DNA of 64,000 nt. Source: Leucaena leucocephala (Eukaryota > Streptophyta > Magnoliopsida > Fabales > Fabaceae). Where the stretch lies: positions 16,725,001-16,789,000 of the forward strand of contig CM073562.1 in the NCBI GenBank assembly GCA_037074615.1, read 5' to 3'. The notes under the pieces were generated by a model. That model had not been told where the DNA came from. It made no database searches and saw nothing but the letters and a program-made list of their open reading frames with translations. Positions 13,977 to 24,410 of the stretch are shown here, one piece after another. Every line of letters starts with the position of its first letter. Position 1 is the first letter of the stretch. Position numbers and translations under genes: made by a program.

Positions 13977-14297
13977 ATGAAGGGATCGGCAACTATGGGA
14001 GACACGGCTTCATGGTATTGTGGCGTGGTGTTATTGACTCTCATACTATTGGGGACCATCAGAGAGAGCTCCATGGTCGACGGCGAAGATGCCTCTTCTG
14101 ACGCCGTCCGAGGAAACCAGCTCGGTGATCGGCCGTGCGACGAGATATACGTCGTCGGAGAAGGCGAGACCCTGCACACCATCAGTGACAAGTGCGGCGA
14201 TCCGTTTATCGTGGAGAGGAATCCCCATATCCATGACCCGGACGATGTCTTCCCGGGTCTCGTCATCAAAATCACACCCATCAACACTAGGCGATGA
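13977..14297 (+). CDS. Small secreted LysM-domain protein
   Basis: A 106-residue protein in one coding exon. A hydrophobic segment at residues 13-28 (SWYCGVVLLTLILLGT) is a likely signal peptide or anchor. A single LysM domain follows at about 56-101, with the block YVVGEGETLHTISDKCGD and then NPHIHDPDDVFPGLVIKI. LysM domains bind N-acetylglucosamine polymers such as chitin oligomers, but with one LysM and no kinase or GPI signal the role of this plant subfamily is not settled. It resembles Arabidopsis At5g62150 and relatives in length and sequence (recalled). A second ATG at 13995 is possible; the first fits the family length. Just past the stop, a GT at 14309 and an AG at about 14534 could bound a 3' UTR intron. 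Confidence 0.85.
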   Translation: MKGSATMGDTASWYCGVVLLTLILLGTIRESSMVDGEDASSDAVRGNQLGDRPCDEIYVVGEGETLHTISDKCGDPFIVERNPHIHDPDDVFPGLVIKITPINTRR

Positions 14298-15656
14298 TTC
14301 TTCTTCAGGTACACCTTAATTAATTAGACCCACACACACACACACACACACATATATAGAGAGTCATGTTATTTATTCTGTATTTCTATTGTATACCCAT
14401 AGTTCAAAGATACAGAAAAATTTTCCTTCCCTTTTCTTGGAATTTCTCAGTGGTCTGTTTGATTTTCTCGTGAAACAGAAATAAAAGAAGCTCTGTATAC
14501 CATTTCAATATATTATTCCCTTTTCCGATTCAGGTTTTTGAGTTCCTCTGATTGATATGAGAGCATATATCTTGGGATGGGTGAGAATTATTTGGTGGAT
14601 AGGGGGCTTCTTTGTGTTCGTTGGATGGCGTTACGGTAGCAGTTTTGTTAGTTTTTCTCACCGAAAGAATAAAACGCTGGTTTTGCTTGTTCATGGGTAA
14701 GGCGATGAATGAATATGATGATTCGGGAGAAGTGAACAGGAAATGTTTTGGTGATTGCGGAGATGCTAAGGCGAAGAAAGTGCCATTTCCATTACGTAAT
14801 TGTTTGTTTCTATGTGTTTTGATTATATTCGTAGCCTTTTATTTTGAGTCGTAGAATTCAGCGTCAGAAAAGCAAAAATATTAACAAGGCGAAGGCGGCT
14901 ATGGAAAGTAACTTGAGTTTGAATCAATGATATCATAAATAGTTTGGAATTTTTCGGTATTATATTCCTGCTTTTGAGTTACTTTTTTTTTTTGGACCAA
15001 AAAACTTTTGACTTAATTTGAGACTATATAGAGCGCTGAAATAAAATCTTATCCTCCCTCTTGTCTTTATTATAATAAGCACCTTCTTCTAAAAGAGATG
15101 AATGAATAATTGTTATTGTAAGTTACTTGATAATATGTTAATTAAATTTTGAAATATCACTCCTCCTGTTAAAAGTCATTAACTTTGAGGGAGATGAATA
15201 TAATATAAATATGAAAATTGTCCATTTAAATCTAGGCAAAATCCAGTGAGGTTGTTGAGGTGATTTATAATGAGTACATAGAGTATTATATATATACACT
15301 TTGATTATACTATGATTAATAGTTCGTTAATTGTACAAAAATCAATGAACCAACTTATTTTATTGAATTACTTCACTGTTGTTACGGTTGGTATATATTC
15401 TTTCTTCTGCCTAAACACCCAATTCAACAAAGATCATGGAGAAGTGGTCAATTGTTTAGAGAATTAGGGTCTCTCTGATTTTTTTTTTCCAGCAATGGGA
15501 ATTTCCCTATTTGTAATAGAAAACCCATATATTTCATGAAAAAGACGTTCCTTACAAAACAAATCAATCATCATCAGTATCAAAACATAATAAAATCTAT
15601 CGTCTTACTATCATAAACAATAACAGGGTTTAATTTTCCAGACAGATACGTATTGT

Positions 15657-15700
<44 letters not shown>
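14298..15700. other. 3' UTR and spacer downstream of the LysM gene
   Basis: The first few hundred bases are probably 3' UTR, with a short CA run at 14330-14352. An 80-codon frame at 14612-14854 is most likely chance. A (TG)n(TA)n run occupies 15657-15697. Nothing else was recognised. Confidence 0.4.
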
Positions 15701-15701
<1 letters not shown>

Positions 15702-15965
15702 GTATAAAAATTTTTAGAAAGGTGTTAGATTTACCTATGATATAAAGACAAGACGAAGTCTCATTTATTTTTAGGCAATACTAATATCGGGTAGGGTGAG
15801 CCGTCTATTACTATCAGGCGTAAATCTAAATACTTAAGAGTTAGAATGCCTCTTCAAACGCTGTGATTGAAACCATAATAAAATAGTACTCCCTAAAGAT
15901 TAAATACGCTATAAATTATCATATATCTTATATATTCGTCGGTCAAAACCTATGGACAATAGGTG
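15701..15965 (-). mobile_element. SINE-like retroposon copy, same family as 63384-63657
   Basis: The reverse complement aligns over its full length with the element at 63384-63657. Shared blocks include TATTTAGATTTACGC, AGAGGCAT, AATATTAGTAT and CCTTTCTAAAAA. The copy ends on both sides in AT- or TA-rich sequence, so its target-site duplication cannot be read. It has no coding capacity. Confidence 0.65.
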
Positions 15966-17437
15966 TATATATATGAATTAAGTGTATTGGTATGTGATAA
16001 ATTAAAGGGCAGTCAATTAGTCCATGAATAGGCTTTTGGTTGGCCCAAGTGAATGAGACTAAAAGCTTAATTATTCACGTCTAAAATCAGTTACAAACTC
16101 ATGGTTAAGTCTAAATTCTTTTCAAAAATTTATGTAAAAAAAAATCAGTTACAAACACAGAGAAACCATTGAAAGATAGAAGTCTCCCCTTGTGAAAAAC
16201 ACAAGTCAATTAACAAAACAACTAGTTAAGGTGGTAAAAAACTTCACAACATAAATTTAAATTGTAAAAGGTGCATTTATTGGGAAAAATAAGAACGTTT
16301 AACGTGAGATTATACACTTAACAAGAAAACAAAGAAAAACACAAGTCAATTTTGATAATAAATATAAAACGAATGACGTGATTTTCTATTTTATACAAGA
16401 ATTAGAAGCCAGGCGTGTGAAAGGCGATTAAGCACACGTTTGCGTGAAGCAATAGAACATGGTAATTAATTGGGGGGGGGGGGGAAATACGCCGCCTCTC
16501 ATTAGGCCACAACCGGTGTAATATTCAGTATTCTCGGGGTACTTTGAAAATCGCCAATAAAACAAAATAAAAAAGGACGTTCAATATTATTGTTTATTAC
16601 ACGATCAGGAGATTTTGAGTCTGTATCTCTCTCTGCAATGAAGTTGAAAGCTGGAACCCCTTCGCACTGTGCCCACCTGAACCGTCTCAGCTCAGGTGGC
16701 TTCTTATACAATAATAAATAAATAATTTAATTATTTATGAGAGTTCAGCGGCGGAATCAATTTAGAAAGCGAAATGATTGAAAGAGCAATGTCTGGTAAT
16801 TACGGGGGTAGGCAGGTACGTGTTGAATGAAGAGTATTAATGTTAACGAAGAAATATGGGAAAAACCAAAAAGGTGAGGCTATTTGAGAAGTGATGCGTT
16901 CGATGCGCATAATAAATCCCCCCCGGGAAAGCAATGATCAACAAATTCGATAAATACAGTGGCCGAGTAGTAAATATAATAACCAACTCTCTCCTTACCT
17001 AGTTTAAGTGAAAGGGCTATTGCCGTGTCTTTGAATACGTGTAAATATAGAAAAATGCATTTGAAAAAAATACCTCTAATTAAGTATGATAATGTTTGAT
17101 TATGTCTTAATTGGATAATTATATAAAAAAATAAATATAATAATTTTTATTTTAAAAAAATAGAATTATATAATACTTTTTTTTGATAAAAAAATTATAA
17201 AAAGGAGTTACATTTACCTACAATATGATATAATAAATGTGAGGAGGAGCATTTGGGAGCCCAGAGATCTCAAGTGATATTGGGCCTGAGCACCACCATG
17301 AGGCCCAAAACATTCAAACCGGAACTGCTATTGGTATTAGGCCCAAGGTTTAGGGCTTGGGATCTCTATATGATGAAGACATATAATTCCCAAGTAAATT
17401 ATATGGCGGGTTTGATGTTACCGTCAGTAACCACCAA
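15966..17437. other. Intergenic
   Basis: No gene seen. It contains a run of 13 G at 16472-16484 and a 69-codon minus-strand frame (16711-16502) without recognisable content. GGCCCA-type motifs cluster at 17270-17350. Confidence 0.45.
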
Positions 17438-17451
17438 CAATTATCCATGAA

Positions 17452-17639
17452 CTAATGAGAGTTAGTCTGAGTGATAAGTTATTCAATATTACTTAAATAA
17501 GGTTTCAAATTCGAGCCTTAGCGTATACAGAAAATTCTTATTAGGAGATTCATCTACCATAACTAGGTATGCGATGCGGGTCGAATTTGAATATAGTCAG
17601 GATAAAGTTCTGGTGAACTGGTTAATAAAAAACAAAAAA
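17452..17639 (+). mobile_element. tRNA-derived SINE with 14-bp target-site duplication
   Basis: The element is flanked by CAATTATCCATGAA (17438-17451) and CAATCATCCATGAA (17640-17653), a 14-bp duplication with one mismatch. The 5' part has an A-box-like TTAGTCTGAGTGATAAG and, about 30 bp on, a B-box-like GGTTTCAAATTCGAGCC. The 3' end is A-rich (AATAAAAAACAAAAAA). This is the architecture of a polymerase III SINE. Diverged relatives of its 3' part lie at about 63180-63332 and 30975-31110. Confidence 0.8.
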
Positions 17640-17824
17640 CAATCATCCATGAAACACACACTTTATTCATTCTCAAAAGAATGAAATAAAAAATAAAAAG
17701 CAAGTTAAACTTGCAAAAACTGAAAAGCCAACACAGAAAAGAAGAGAATAAACGCCATCATAAAATGGAAGAAGCATCCAACTTTTGCTGGGGGCATGGG
17801 GAATTCAAGGTTAGTAAAGAAAAA

Positions 17825-17832
17825 GGATATTC
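17825..17832. promoter_or_regulatory. P1BS motif (PHR1 site)
   Basis: GGATATTC fits GNATATNC, the site bound by PHR1, the main phosphate-starvation transcription factor. It lies about 130 bp upstream of the first MIR399 hairpin and 16 bp before a second P1BS. A single octamer is weak evidence; the pair and position make it credible. Confidence 0.6.
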
Positions 17833-17848
17833 ACAGCATAAGCCTCAA

Positions 17849-17856
17849 GCATATGC
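17849..17856. promoter_or_regulatory. P1BS motif (PHR1 site), palindromic
   Basis: GCATATGC is a perfect palindromic match to GNATATNC, about 100 bp upstream of the MIR399 hairpin. Paired P1BS sites are characteristic of MIR399 promoters. Confidence 0.65.
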
Positions 17857-17893
17857 TTTTCAGTCACTGGTTTATTCCATAACCATTGCTTAT

Positions 17894-17898
17894 TATAA
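17894..17898 (+). promoter_or_regulatory. Possible TATA box of the first MIR399
   Basis: TATAA in a TTATTATAAC context lies about 55-60 bp before the hairpin base. It would place transcription start near 17925. The match is modest. Confidence 0.4.
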
Positions 17899-17952
17899 CT
17901 TGGAACGCTCGAAAAATATGCACAGGTAGCAGACACAAGAAGATGAATTAAT

Positions 17953-18070
17953 AAGTAAAGCAGCCATAGGGCTTCTCTTGCTTGGCACGAGAGAGATTAT
18001 CATCTCATCATGATATATAGATAGTTACTTTCTCTTGCCAAAGGAGAGTTGCCCTGTGACTGCTTTAGCT
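17953..18070 (+). ncRNA. MIR399: MIR399 precursor hairpin (miR399b/c type)
   Basis: The 21 bases at 18036-18056, starting TGCCAAAGGAGAG and ending TTGCCCTG, are identical to the miR399b/c mature sequence as recalled from Arabidopsis. The arms fold back: AAAGCAGCCATAGGGC on the 5' side pairs along its length with GCCCTGTGACTGCTTT on the 3' side, and a star-like strand (about 17969-17988, containing TCTCTTGCTTGGCA) faces the mature sequence with a few mismatches. The mature sequence lies on the 3' arm, as in all MIR399 genes. miR399 targets PHO2/UBC24 mRNA, which releases phosphate uptake and root-to-shoot transport under phosphate starvation. Two P1BS sites and a TATA-like box lie just upstream. 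The identity of the mature sequence plus the fold make the call strong. Confidence 0.95.
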
Positions 18071-19820
18071 TAACCATAAGTATTCTCTTCCGCTACTACA
18101 GCACAAGCTGCAATTAAGCAAGGTAACACATGCAATGCTGTATAATACATGAATACAATTCTTCTGTCTTTGATTACTGATATAGTTTCTGGTAACATAT
18201 CCCAAAACCTTTTCCAATTGTGATTTGTGATTCATGTTTACACGAGTGATAGTTATTAAGTGACAGTTTTGTTTGAATATTATTGGATTATTTTCATCTG
18301 CAGATACATGAAGCAGTTAATGGTGGTTGCCTCCAGAAAATTAGTGCTGTTGAAGATACATTAACTTGCCAGAAACTACAAGTTAGGAGAAAGGATAGAC
18401 AACGACTTTACTCTCTGCCAACTTTGTCATTCAGCTTTGAATACCATTTGCAATTTATTTCACAATATTGCTGCGATGAACATCAATTCGTTCATATACT
18501 CTATCTTTATCCCTGTAATTATAGAAAACAAACTTTGATTGCCTTCTTGAGATCATGCTAGATTTCTAGCTACCTCATTAAGCTGGACATTTGATTGATC
18601 CCTTATTGCCATGTTACTGAAAATTAACAAAAGCGAAACTTGGCTGAAGTTATATATATTGGCCTAATCGGAATCAAACAAAATTAAAATACAAAGTGAG
18701 ATATCTAAAGATAAAGCAACGCAAACTCTGCAAATTGATGGGTCATCGTAATACCTACACTTGCATAGTGTGAAACAAAAATAAAATAAAACCTAGTAAA
18801 ACATGATATAGGCTTCTAATTTTTAATATATAATTTATTTCACTAATTTGATTAGAATAAAAAAATTAGTTAAATGAGTTAATATGACATGATATTTCTA
18901 AAATACCCTAATCATCTTTCTTAACTCTATCCCTCCTTCTTCTGATTATTATTTAGAGAATATCAATAGGAATAATTTGAAAAAAAGTTAATAAATATAA
19001 AAAATATTTTTTATATTTAGAATCGAGATTAACTCTCCTTTTAGATTGTATATTAAAGATAGGAGAATTATCATTTTAGTAATTTTGAGATGGACTAGAG
19101 AGAGATCACAAAATTGTTGTGTTGCTAAAATCATTTGCTAGCATATATGTGAGCTGTTCCTTCTACATTGTAATTAATGGTATTTAGTGTTAGGTTATTA
19201 TTATTAGGTTTTTTTACCTATAGGTGAACTTTCAAAGTTAACCAGTTACAAACCTTAGATTGAGTGTGTGAAGCAAATGAGGGTATATCTATCTCACTAG
19301 CAAATCATCCACTTAACATTACAAGCTTCAACGTGACTTATCACATAACTTAATTGAAGGTCTATTGCATTTTTTCTCCAACCTCTCTAGACTTCATTAG
19401 AATCTAAAATCAGGTCAAATTGATAAGTAATCAGTAAATGAAAATTATATTTCTTTGCATTAGAGAACATTACAAAAGGGAAACATTAAAAGCAAGCAGT
19501 TCAAATCCTGGTGACTGAAAAAAAACCCTACAAAAATTAGAGGGGTTGTGATAGAGCCGAATAAACCAAGTCAATTTTTAACATATAAATTAAAATTAGA
19601 TGGGATCCAAATTAAATTTCAGTGAAATTTTAAGTGAGTATAACTCGTTATAAGAAATGCAGTGATAATCTCTCTATCTATTGAGCACAGAGAGAGAGAG
19701 AGTTCATCAACCGGACAATTCCAAAGCTTACACAGTTACAGCATTGCTGCTAAACATTTTAGATAAGAATTTAAATAGCAAAAAATCTTGTAAAAACCAC
19801 AAGTTTAAACTTGATTAGAA
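18071..19820. other. Spacer between the MIR399 hairpins, first part
   Basis: Probably the rest of the first primary transcript, then intergenic DNA. A 92-codon frame at 18283-18561 has no recognisable content. A GTTCAAATCC motif near 19500 looks like a lone B-box with no matching A-box. Confidence 0.4.
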
Positions 19821-20035
19821 GTGTGTTTGGATTAAATTTTGGAGAATAATTTTTGAAAAAAAGTGTTTTTGGAAGATAATAGTTTCTGAGAAAGTAAAAA
19901 AAAATTGGCTTCATAGAAAATCGTGTTTTTGGCATTAGAAAATGAATCATTAAATTTTATGAGGTGTTTGGATGATTTTTCTCAAAACCACAGGTTTATC
20001 TTCAAACCATAGTTTTAAGAAGTATCCAAACACAT
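19821..20035. mobile_element. MITE-like element with TGTTTGGAT ends
   Basis: The left end GTGTGTTTGGATTAAATTTT and the right end ATCCAAACACA form an inverted repeat. A second TGTTTGGAT occurs inside at about 19965. No clear target duplication was found, so the exact boundaries and superfamily are uncertain. Confidence 0.45.
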
Positions 20036-20333
20036 TGAGTTAGGCAAACTTTGTGTGTGTGGATCATTTGAAAAATTGTATAATAAATTGGTGCAGTATG
20101 ATCAAAGGAACGCAACTTCACAGTGGAGTAACTCCCTGATGTTCTTGTTTCAAACTCTTGTCTCCAACTTAAAATTAAGTGAAAGAATATCTAAGATGCT
20201 TGAAAAATCTTTCTAGAGACTCCAATTTCATGGCAACTTTTATAAAAAAATTGAAAGGTCAGAATCAGAATCCTGATCATAATCATAATCAGCGTCCAAT
20301 ATAATATCCCTTCTCACAGAACGTAGCAGCTAG

Positions 20334-20341
20334 GAATATCC
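20334..20341. promoter_or_regulatory. P1BS motif upstream of the second MIR399
   Basis: GAATATCC fits GNATATNC, 69 bp upstream of the TATA box and about 160 bp upstream of the hairpin. The near match GCATATCA at the hairpin base (20503) does not fit the consensus. Confidence 0.55.
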
Positions 20342-20409
20342 CAAAGTATAAGACTTAATTAAGAGAAGATGCCATAAGTATATGACTTGCTACTGTTAAC
20401 CCTTGTGCC

Positions 20410-20416
20410 TATAAAA
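20410..20416 (+). promoter_or_regulatory. TATA box of the second MIR399
   Basis: TATAAAA, about 85 bp upstream of the hairpin base, followed by a (GA)n leader-like run at 20452-20468. The position fits a polymerase II start near 20440. Confidence 0.55.
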
Positions 20417-20500
20417 CTTATTGGGACATCACTTGCAAAAACAAACGCAGTAGAGAGAGAGAGAGAGATTGCTACTTAACATTTACAGAAGGCAAAACTT

Positions 20501-20612
20501 AAGCATATCAGTCATGGGGTGGGTCTCTTTTGGCAAGTTTTATATTCTGCAAAGTTCATGTCAGTATATAATAACTCGCCAAAGGAGAACTGCCCTGTGA
20601 ATGTACAGCTTA
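20501..20612 (+). ncRNA. MIR399: MIR399 precursor hairpin, second copy
   Basis: The 21 bases at 20577-20597, CGCCAAAGGAGA followed by ACTGCCCTG, are a miR399 variant. It differs from the first copy at position 1 (C for T) and at two adjacent bases in the middle (AC for GT). The 5' arm (GGGGTGGGTCTCTTTTGGCAAG) folds onto CTCGCCAAAGGAGAACTGCCC, and the stem continues outward with interruptions to AAGC at 20501 and GCTT at 20611. The mature strand is on the 3' arm. It has its own TATA box and a P1BS site, so it is probably transcribed independently of the first copy. A first base of C instead of U may affect AGO1 loading. The likely target is PHO2/UBC24. Confidence 0.9.
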
Positions 20613-22229
20613 GACGTCACCAATGGCATCATATCAGCTTCGCCCAGGTAACGAGAATGAGAAATAAGGACAAAAAATTCATGGACATCATATTTCATTT
20701 GTGTTCTACGCTGTATTGATGCATGTATACTTTGATTATTTTATTTAGATGGAACTTGTAAATATTGATACCCTTTAAAAATGCGACTATTCATGAATTT
20801 ATTAATCTTTGATAATCGATGGTTTTAGCTGATGTAAGGGCGTCTATAAATTATATTTTGTTTTTTTTAGTATAAAATTGAGCAGTTTTTTTATTTATAT
20901 GATTCAGATTTCAGAATATACAATGGTATCATTTAACCGTGCAAGTATCAAAGATCATTAATTACTTCTAATTTTCATTATTAGCAAAATTCCATTCGGA
21001 AAGCAGCAAAGTTCCCGGTTGAAGTCTTTTTAAGGAGAATGAGGTTGTTTTTCGTTCGTTTTATTTTTAGAATTAACTGTAAAGTTCCCCCTTACACTTT
21101 ATCCTAAATTATGTATCATCTATTGGTTTCAAGGACAGTTACATTTACTCGCATTTCGAAGAATTATTACAACTTCGGTTGTTAAAATAATACATATTAT
21201 GTCTTCTTTTTCTTCCCTTATAACTTGGGGTTCTCTCTCCCGTGTAATACTCATATTCTTTAATATAAAATTTATTTATTTAATTTAATTATATTAAAAA
21301 AATTAATTAATATATAATTTTTCTAAAATCAATTTCCTAATTATATAATATATTAAACCACATCCCCCATCATAATGTTTACTAAGCCCACCTCCCCCTA
21401 TCTCACTAAACGAAAATATGCTTTATTAATTAATCATTCATAGTTCAAACTTGTCCCTAATTGAACGAAACAATACAATAATAATAATAATAATTTAAAC
21501 TTTAATACTATATGAAAAACTATATTAATATATGATGACCACGCTTGGTTATTCAACGGGCTACATTTAAAGAAGAAAAAACAAAAGAACGTCTTTACGA
21601 TATCTCACTTGAGCTGAGTCATAGGAACCCTGGCCGTAGGGGAAACGACTGGGTACATCTAACACGTGTCATCAATCATTGGCTACCTCTGCCATAGTAA
21701 ATATGCAGCTTGGAGAAGGTTTGACCTGAGCAAGGAAGAAGAGTGGGGAAGTGAAGAGGGTTTTTGTTTTGGAACTCAAGATGATGCCGGCCCACACAAA
21801 AGCCCATTTTGTGGTCCATTTGTAATCAACTTGCGTCTCTTCCTTTCTGGCCAAAGGTGGGGCCCCCTGGATAAACCATGCCAAGTCTATAAGATATTCA
21901 ATACTCTGCATAAAAATCACAATGAGCATATCAATGACCCAATCAGAGGTAGCTAGAGGCGCTCTATTACAAACCTTGGAAGATAAAGTCAACATGGTAG
22001 GAGACAACTGAGCTATTTGACTTAGTCAACCTGTACATATGTGCAGTATCAGCCAGCTATATCCAGACACAGTAATAAACCACTAACAGAAACTTGTAAA
22101 CTATTTTTCTGTGTTTTTTAAGTAATCGGCCGCTTCTAGAAGGCGTCGAGGTATATAAGAGCAGCAGAATTGTCAAATTGATACGTGAAGACCAGAGTTG
22201 TGTCACTGAGCGAAGGAAAGAGAAAGAAA
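20613..22229. other. Spacer upstream of the PLP pseudogene
   Basis: AT-rich to about 21550, then a less AT-rich stretch (21560-22170) that probably contains the old promoter of the pseudogene (CACGTGTC at 21663; GTATATAAGAG at 22150 as a TATA box). Overlapping frames on both strands at 21666-22007 show no recognisable protein. Confidence 0.4.
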
Positions 22230-24134
22230 ATGCCATCACATGAGCCAAAAGAGGCCTCCCACATATGCCCTCAGGGCTGCTGTCCATCCCCATTTTTCAA
22301 CTCTCCAGCATCTCAGAGAGAAACAGGCAAACCCAGAAATAGTTGTGCAGAGTTTCGCCATAGTTTTGCTGCAACAACTGCTTCCCCCATCTTCCCAAAC
22401 ACCCAATTCACTAATCACGAGTCTCTTCCATCTCTGCAAGAGTCATTCAGTGAATTCATTAAGGTTTATCCGCAATACTCTGAGACTGAGAAAGTTGACC
22501 ATGCTAGAGCCAGAGAGTATCGCCATCTATATGCTTCTAATCATACTTGCCTTGATTATATCGGTATTGGCTTCTTCTCCTACTCTCAACTGCAACAACA
22601 CCTTGATGTCTCAAAAACCCAAGACGCTTCTTCTTCAATTTCTAAATGACCACCGAAATATTCAGATTTTCCTTTGTTTAGTATCTCCTCCAGAACTGGG
22701 AGTATCCAGACTCTACTTCTTCATGGTAGGCGACAGTCAGAATTTGAGTCTGCATTGAGGAAAAGAATCGTGAGTTTCCTTAATGTTGCTGATAATGATT
22801 ACTTCATGTTATTCACAGCAAATAAAACAGTAGCTTTTAAACTTGTGGCTGAATCCTACCCATTCCAGGCTAGTCCCAAGCTTCTGATAGTTTATGACCA
22901 TGAAAGTGAGGAAGGAGAAACAATGATTAGCTCCTCGGAGAAGAGAGGAGCCAAAGTTATGTCAGCAAAGTTTAAATGGCCGAGACTCAGGATTCAGTCT
23001 GCTCAATTGAGGAAGATGACTCTGAGCAGGAGGAAGAGGAAGAAGAAAAGGGACTTTTTGTTTTCCCAATTCATTCTAGAGTAACAGGAGCCAGATACCC
23101 TTATCTCTGGATGAGCATAGCACAGGAGAATGGGTGGCACGTATTAGTTGATGCATGTGCCTTGGGACCTGCAGAAATGGACAGCTTTGGCCTCTCTCTT
23201 TCGCCCAGATTTTATTATATGTCCCTTCTATAAGGTGTTAGGGGAAAACCCATCAGGATTTGGATGCCTCTTTGTCAAGAAATCAGTTATATCCATTCTG
23301 GAAAATTCCTCTTGTGCAGGAATTGTGAACCTAATACCAGAAAGGCAGCCATTTCAAGTATCAGAAGATTCTTCAGGAACAGACATAGAACTTGAAAAAA
23401 AATCGTCAAGATTACAGGAAGAACTAGCTTCTACAAGATCTTTCTTCAGTCAGATACAAAAAGCAGGAGAATCATTGGGGCTTCAGCGAACGGAGGTACC
23501 AGCAGAATCAAAAGCTCCAAAGAGTTCTGCAAGTGAGGAAATACACAACACTTTTGAGAGTATGCAAGAGAGTAAAGCTAAAGATGGAGAAGATGAGTAC
23601 CTTGATATTGAATGCAGATGTTTAGATCAAGTGGACTCTTTGGGGGTGATACTGATTACTAACAGAGCAAGGTACCTAATAAATTGGCCGGTAAACTAAT
23701 TACTAAAGCTTAAGCATCCCAACACAGAAGGGGTTCCTCGTCAAGATTTATGGTCCAAAAATAAAATTTGACAGAGGGCCTGCGTTGGGATTCAATGTAT
23801 TTGATTAGAAAGGAGAAAAGGTTGAGCCTGTTCTTGTACAGAAACTTGCGGACAGAAGCAACATTTCTCTTAGCTGTGGATTCCTACACCATATCTGGTT
23901 TGCAGATAAGTATGCTGAAGAGAAGGGAAGAGTCCAGCATACCAAAGGAAGTGGAGGCCAGGGAGGCAAGAAAAAATATAGAGAGAACCTGGGAATAACT
24001 GGTTACAGCTTCTAGCCAATTTTGAAGGCATGCACAAGCTCTGGGCTTTTATTGCTCGATTCCTTGATGCAGACTTCATGGAGAAGGAGAGATGGAGATA
24101 TACTGCTCTCAATCGAAAAACAATTGAAATTTAG
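22230..24134 (+). pseudogene. Pseudogene of a MoCo-sulfurase-like PLP-dependent transferase
   Basis: The sequence can be followed from a start-like ATG at 22230 to a terminal TAG at 24132-24134 against the plant family of molybdenum cofactor sulfurase-like proteins (Arabidopsis At4g22980 and At5g51920, recalled). Landmarks include TQFTNHESLPSLQESF, TCLDYIGIGFFSYSQLQ, VTGARYPYLWMS, the PLP-lysine region FYKVLGENPSGFGCL, and CRCLDQVDSLG. It is disabled many times: TGA at 22647-22649, a frameshift near 23040 in an AAG-rich stretch, another near 23200, TAA at 23697-23699, a frameshift near 23745, TAG for Trp at 23806-23808, and further breaks near 23950-24015. Family members of this type lack introns, so the missing introns do not show retroposition. 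The decay spans the whole length, so no short functional protein is likely. Confidence 0.9.
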
Positions 24135-24239
24135 TTTCATTTATTCTTCTGGATTGCCAATCTTAGAAGACGTGAATGTGAAGTCGGCTGAAGATTCATA
24201 TGCATGGAAATTTAATTCTCCTTGAAAAAGATCAGTGTA

Positions 24240-24409
24240 AACTTGTGCATTCATTTATTTCACGAGTTCAGACACCATATAGGCAATTCTTTTTCTCAAA
24301 ACACTGCCTTTAAATTGTTTCCCACATTGAGTCCTTGCACATGTTCTGAGAAAGCTCCAAACTATTCATTTGAATAGTAAAAATGAGAGAGAAGCTGTCA
24401 CCATTCATT
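24240..24409. repeat. Direct repeat, left copy, flanking a GS fragment
   Basis: About 165 bp that recur at 25078-25247 with roughly 90% identity, sharing AATTCTTTTTCTCAAAACAC and TTTAAATTGTTTCCCACATT. The two copies bracket exactly the stretch homologous to the glutamine synthetase gene. The origin of the repeat sequence is unknown. Confidence 0.8.
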
Positions 24410-24410
24410 T

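Noticed and set aside
14612..14854. 80-codon frame with two hydrophobic stretches after the LysM gene
   Set aside because: No homology recognised, and it lies in the probable 3' UTR or downstream region. Chance is the simpler explanation.
19495..19520. GTTCAAATCC as a tRNA or SINE promoter box
   Set aside because: No A-box at the right distance, no cloverleaf and no target duplication.
21666..22007. Overlapping frames on both strands (96 and 111 codons)
   Set aside because: They shadow each other in a promoter-like region before the PLP pseudogene, and neither resembles a known protein.
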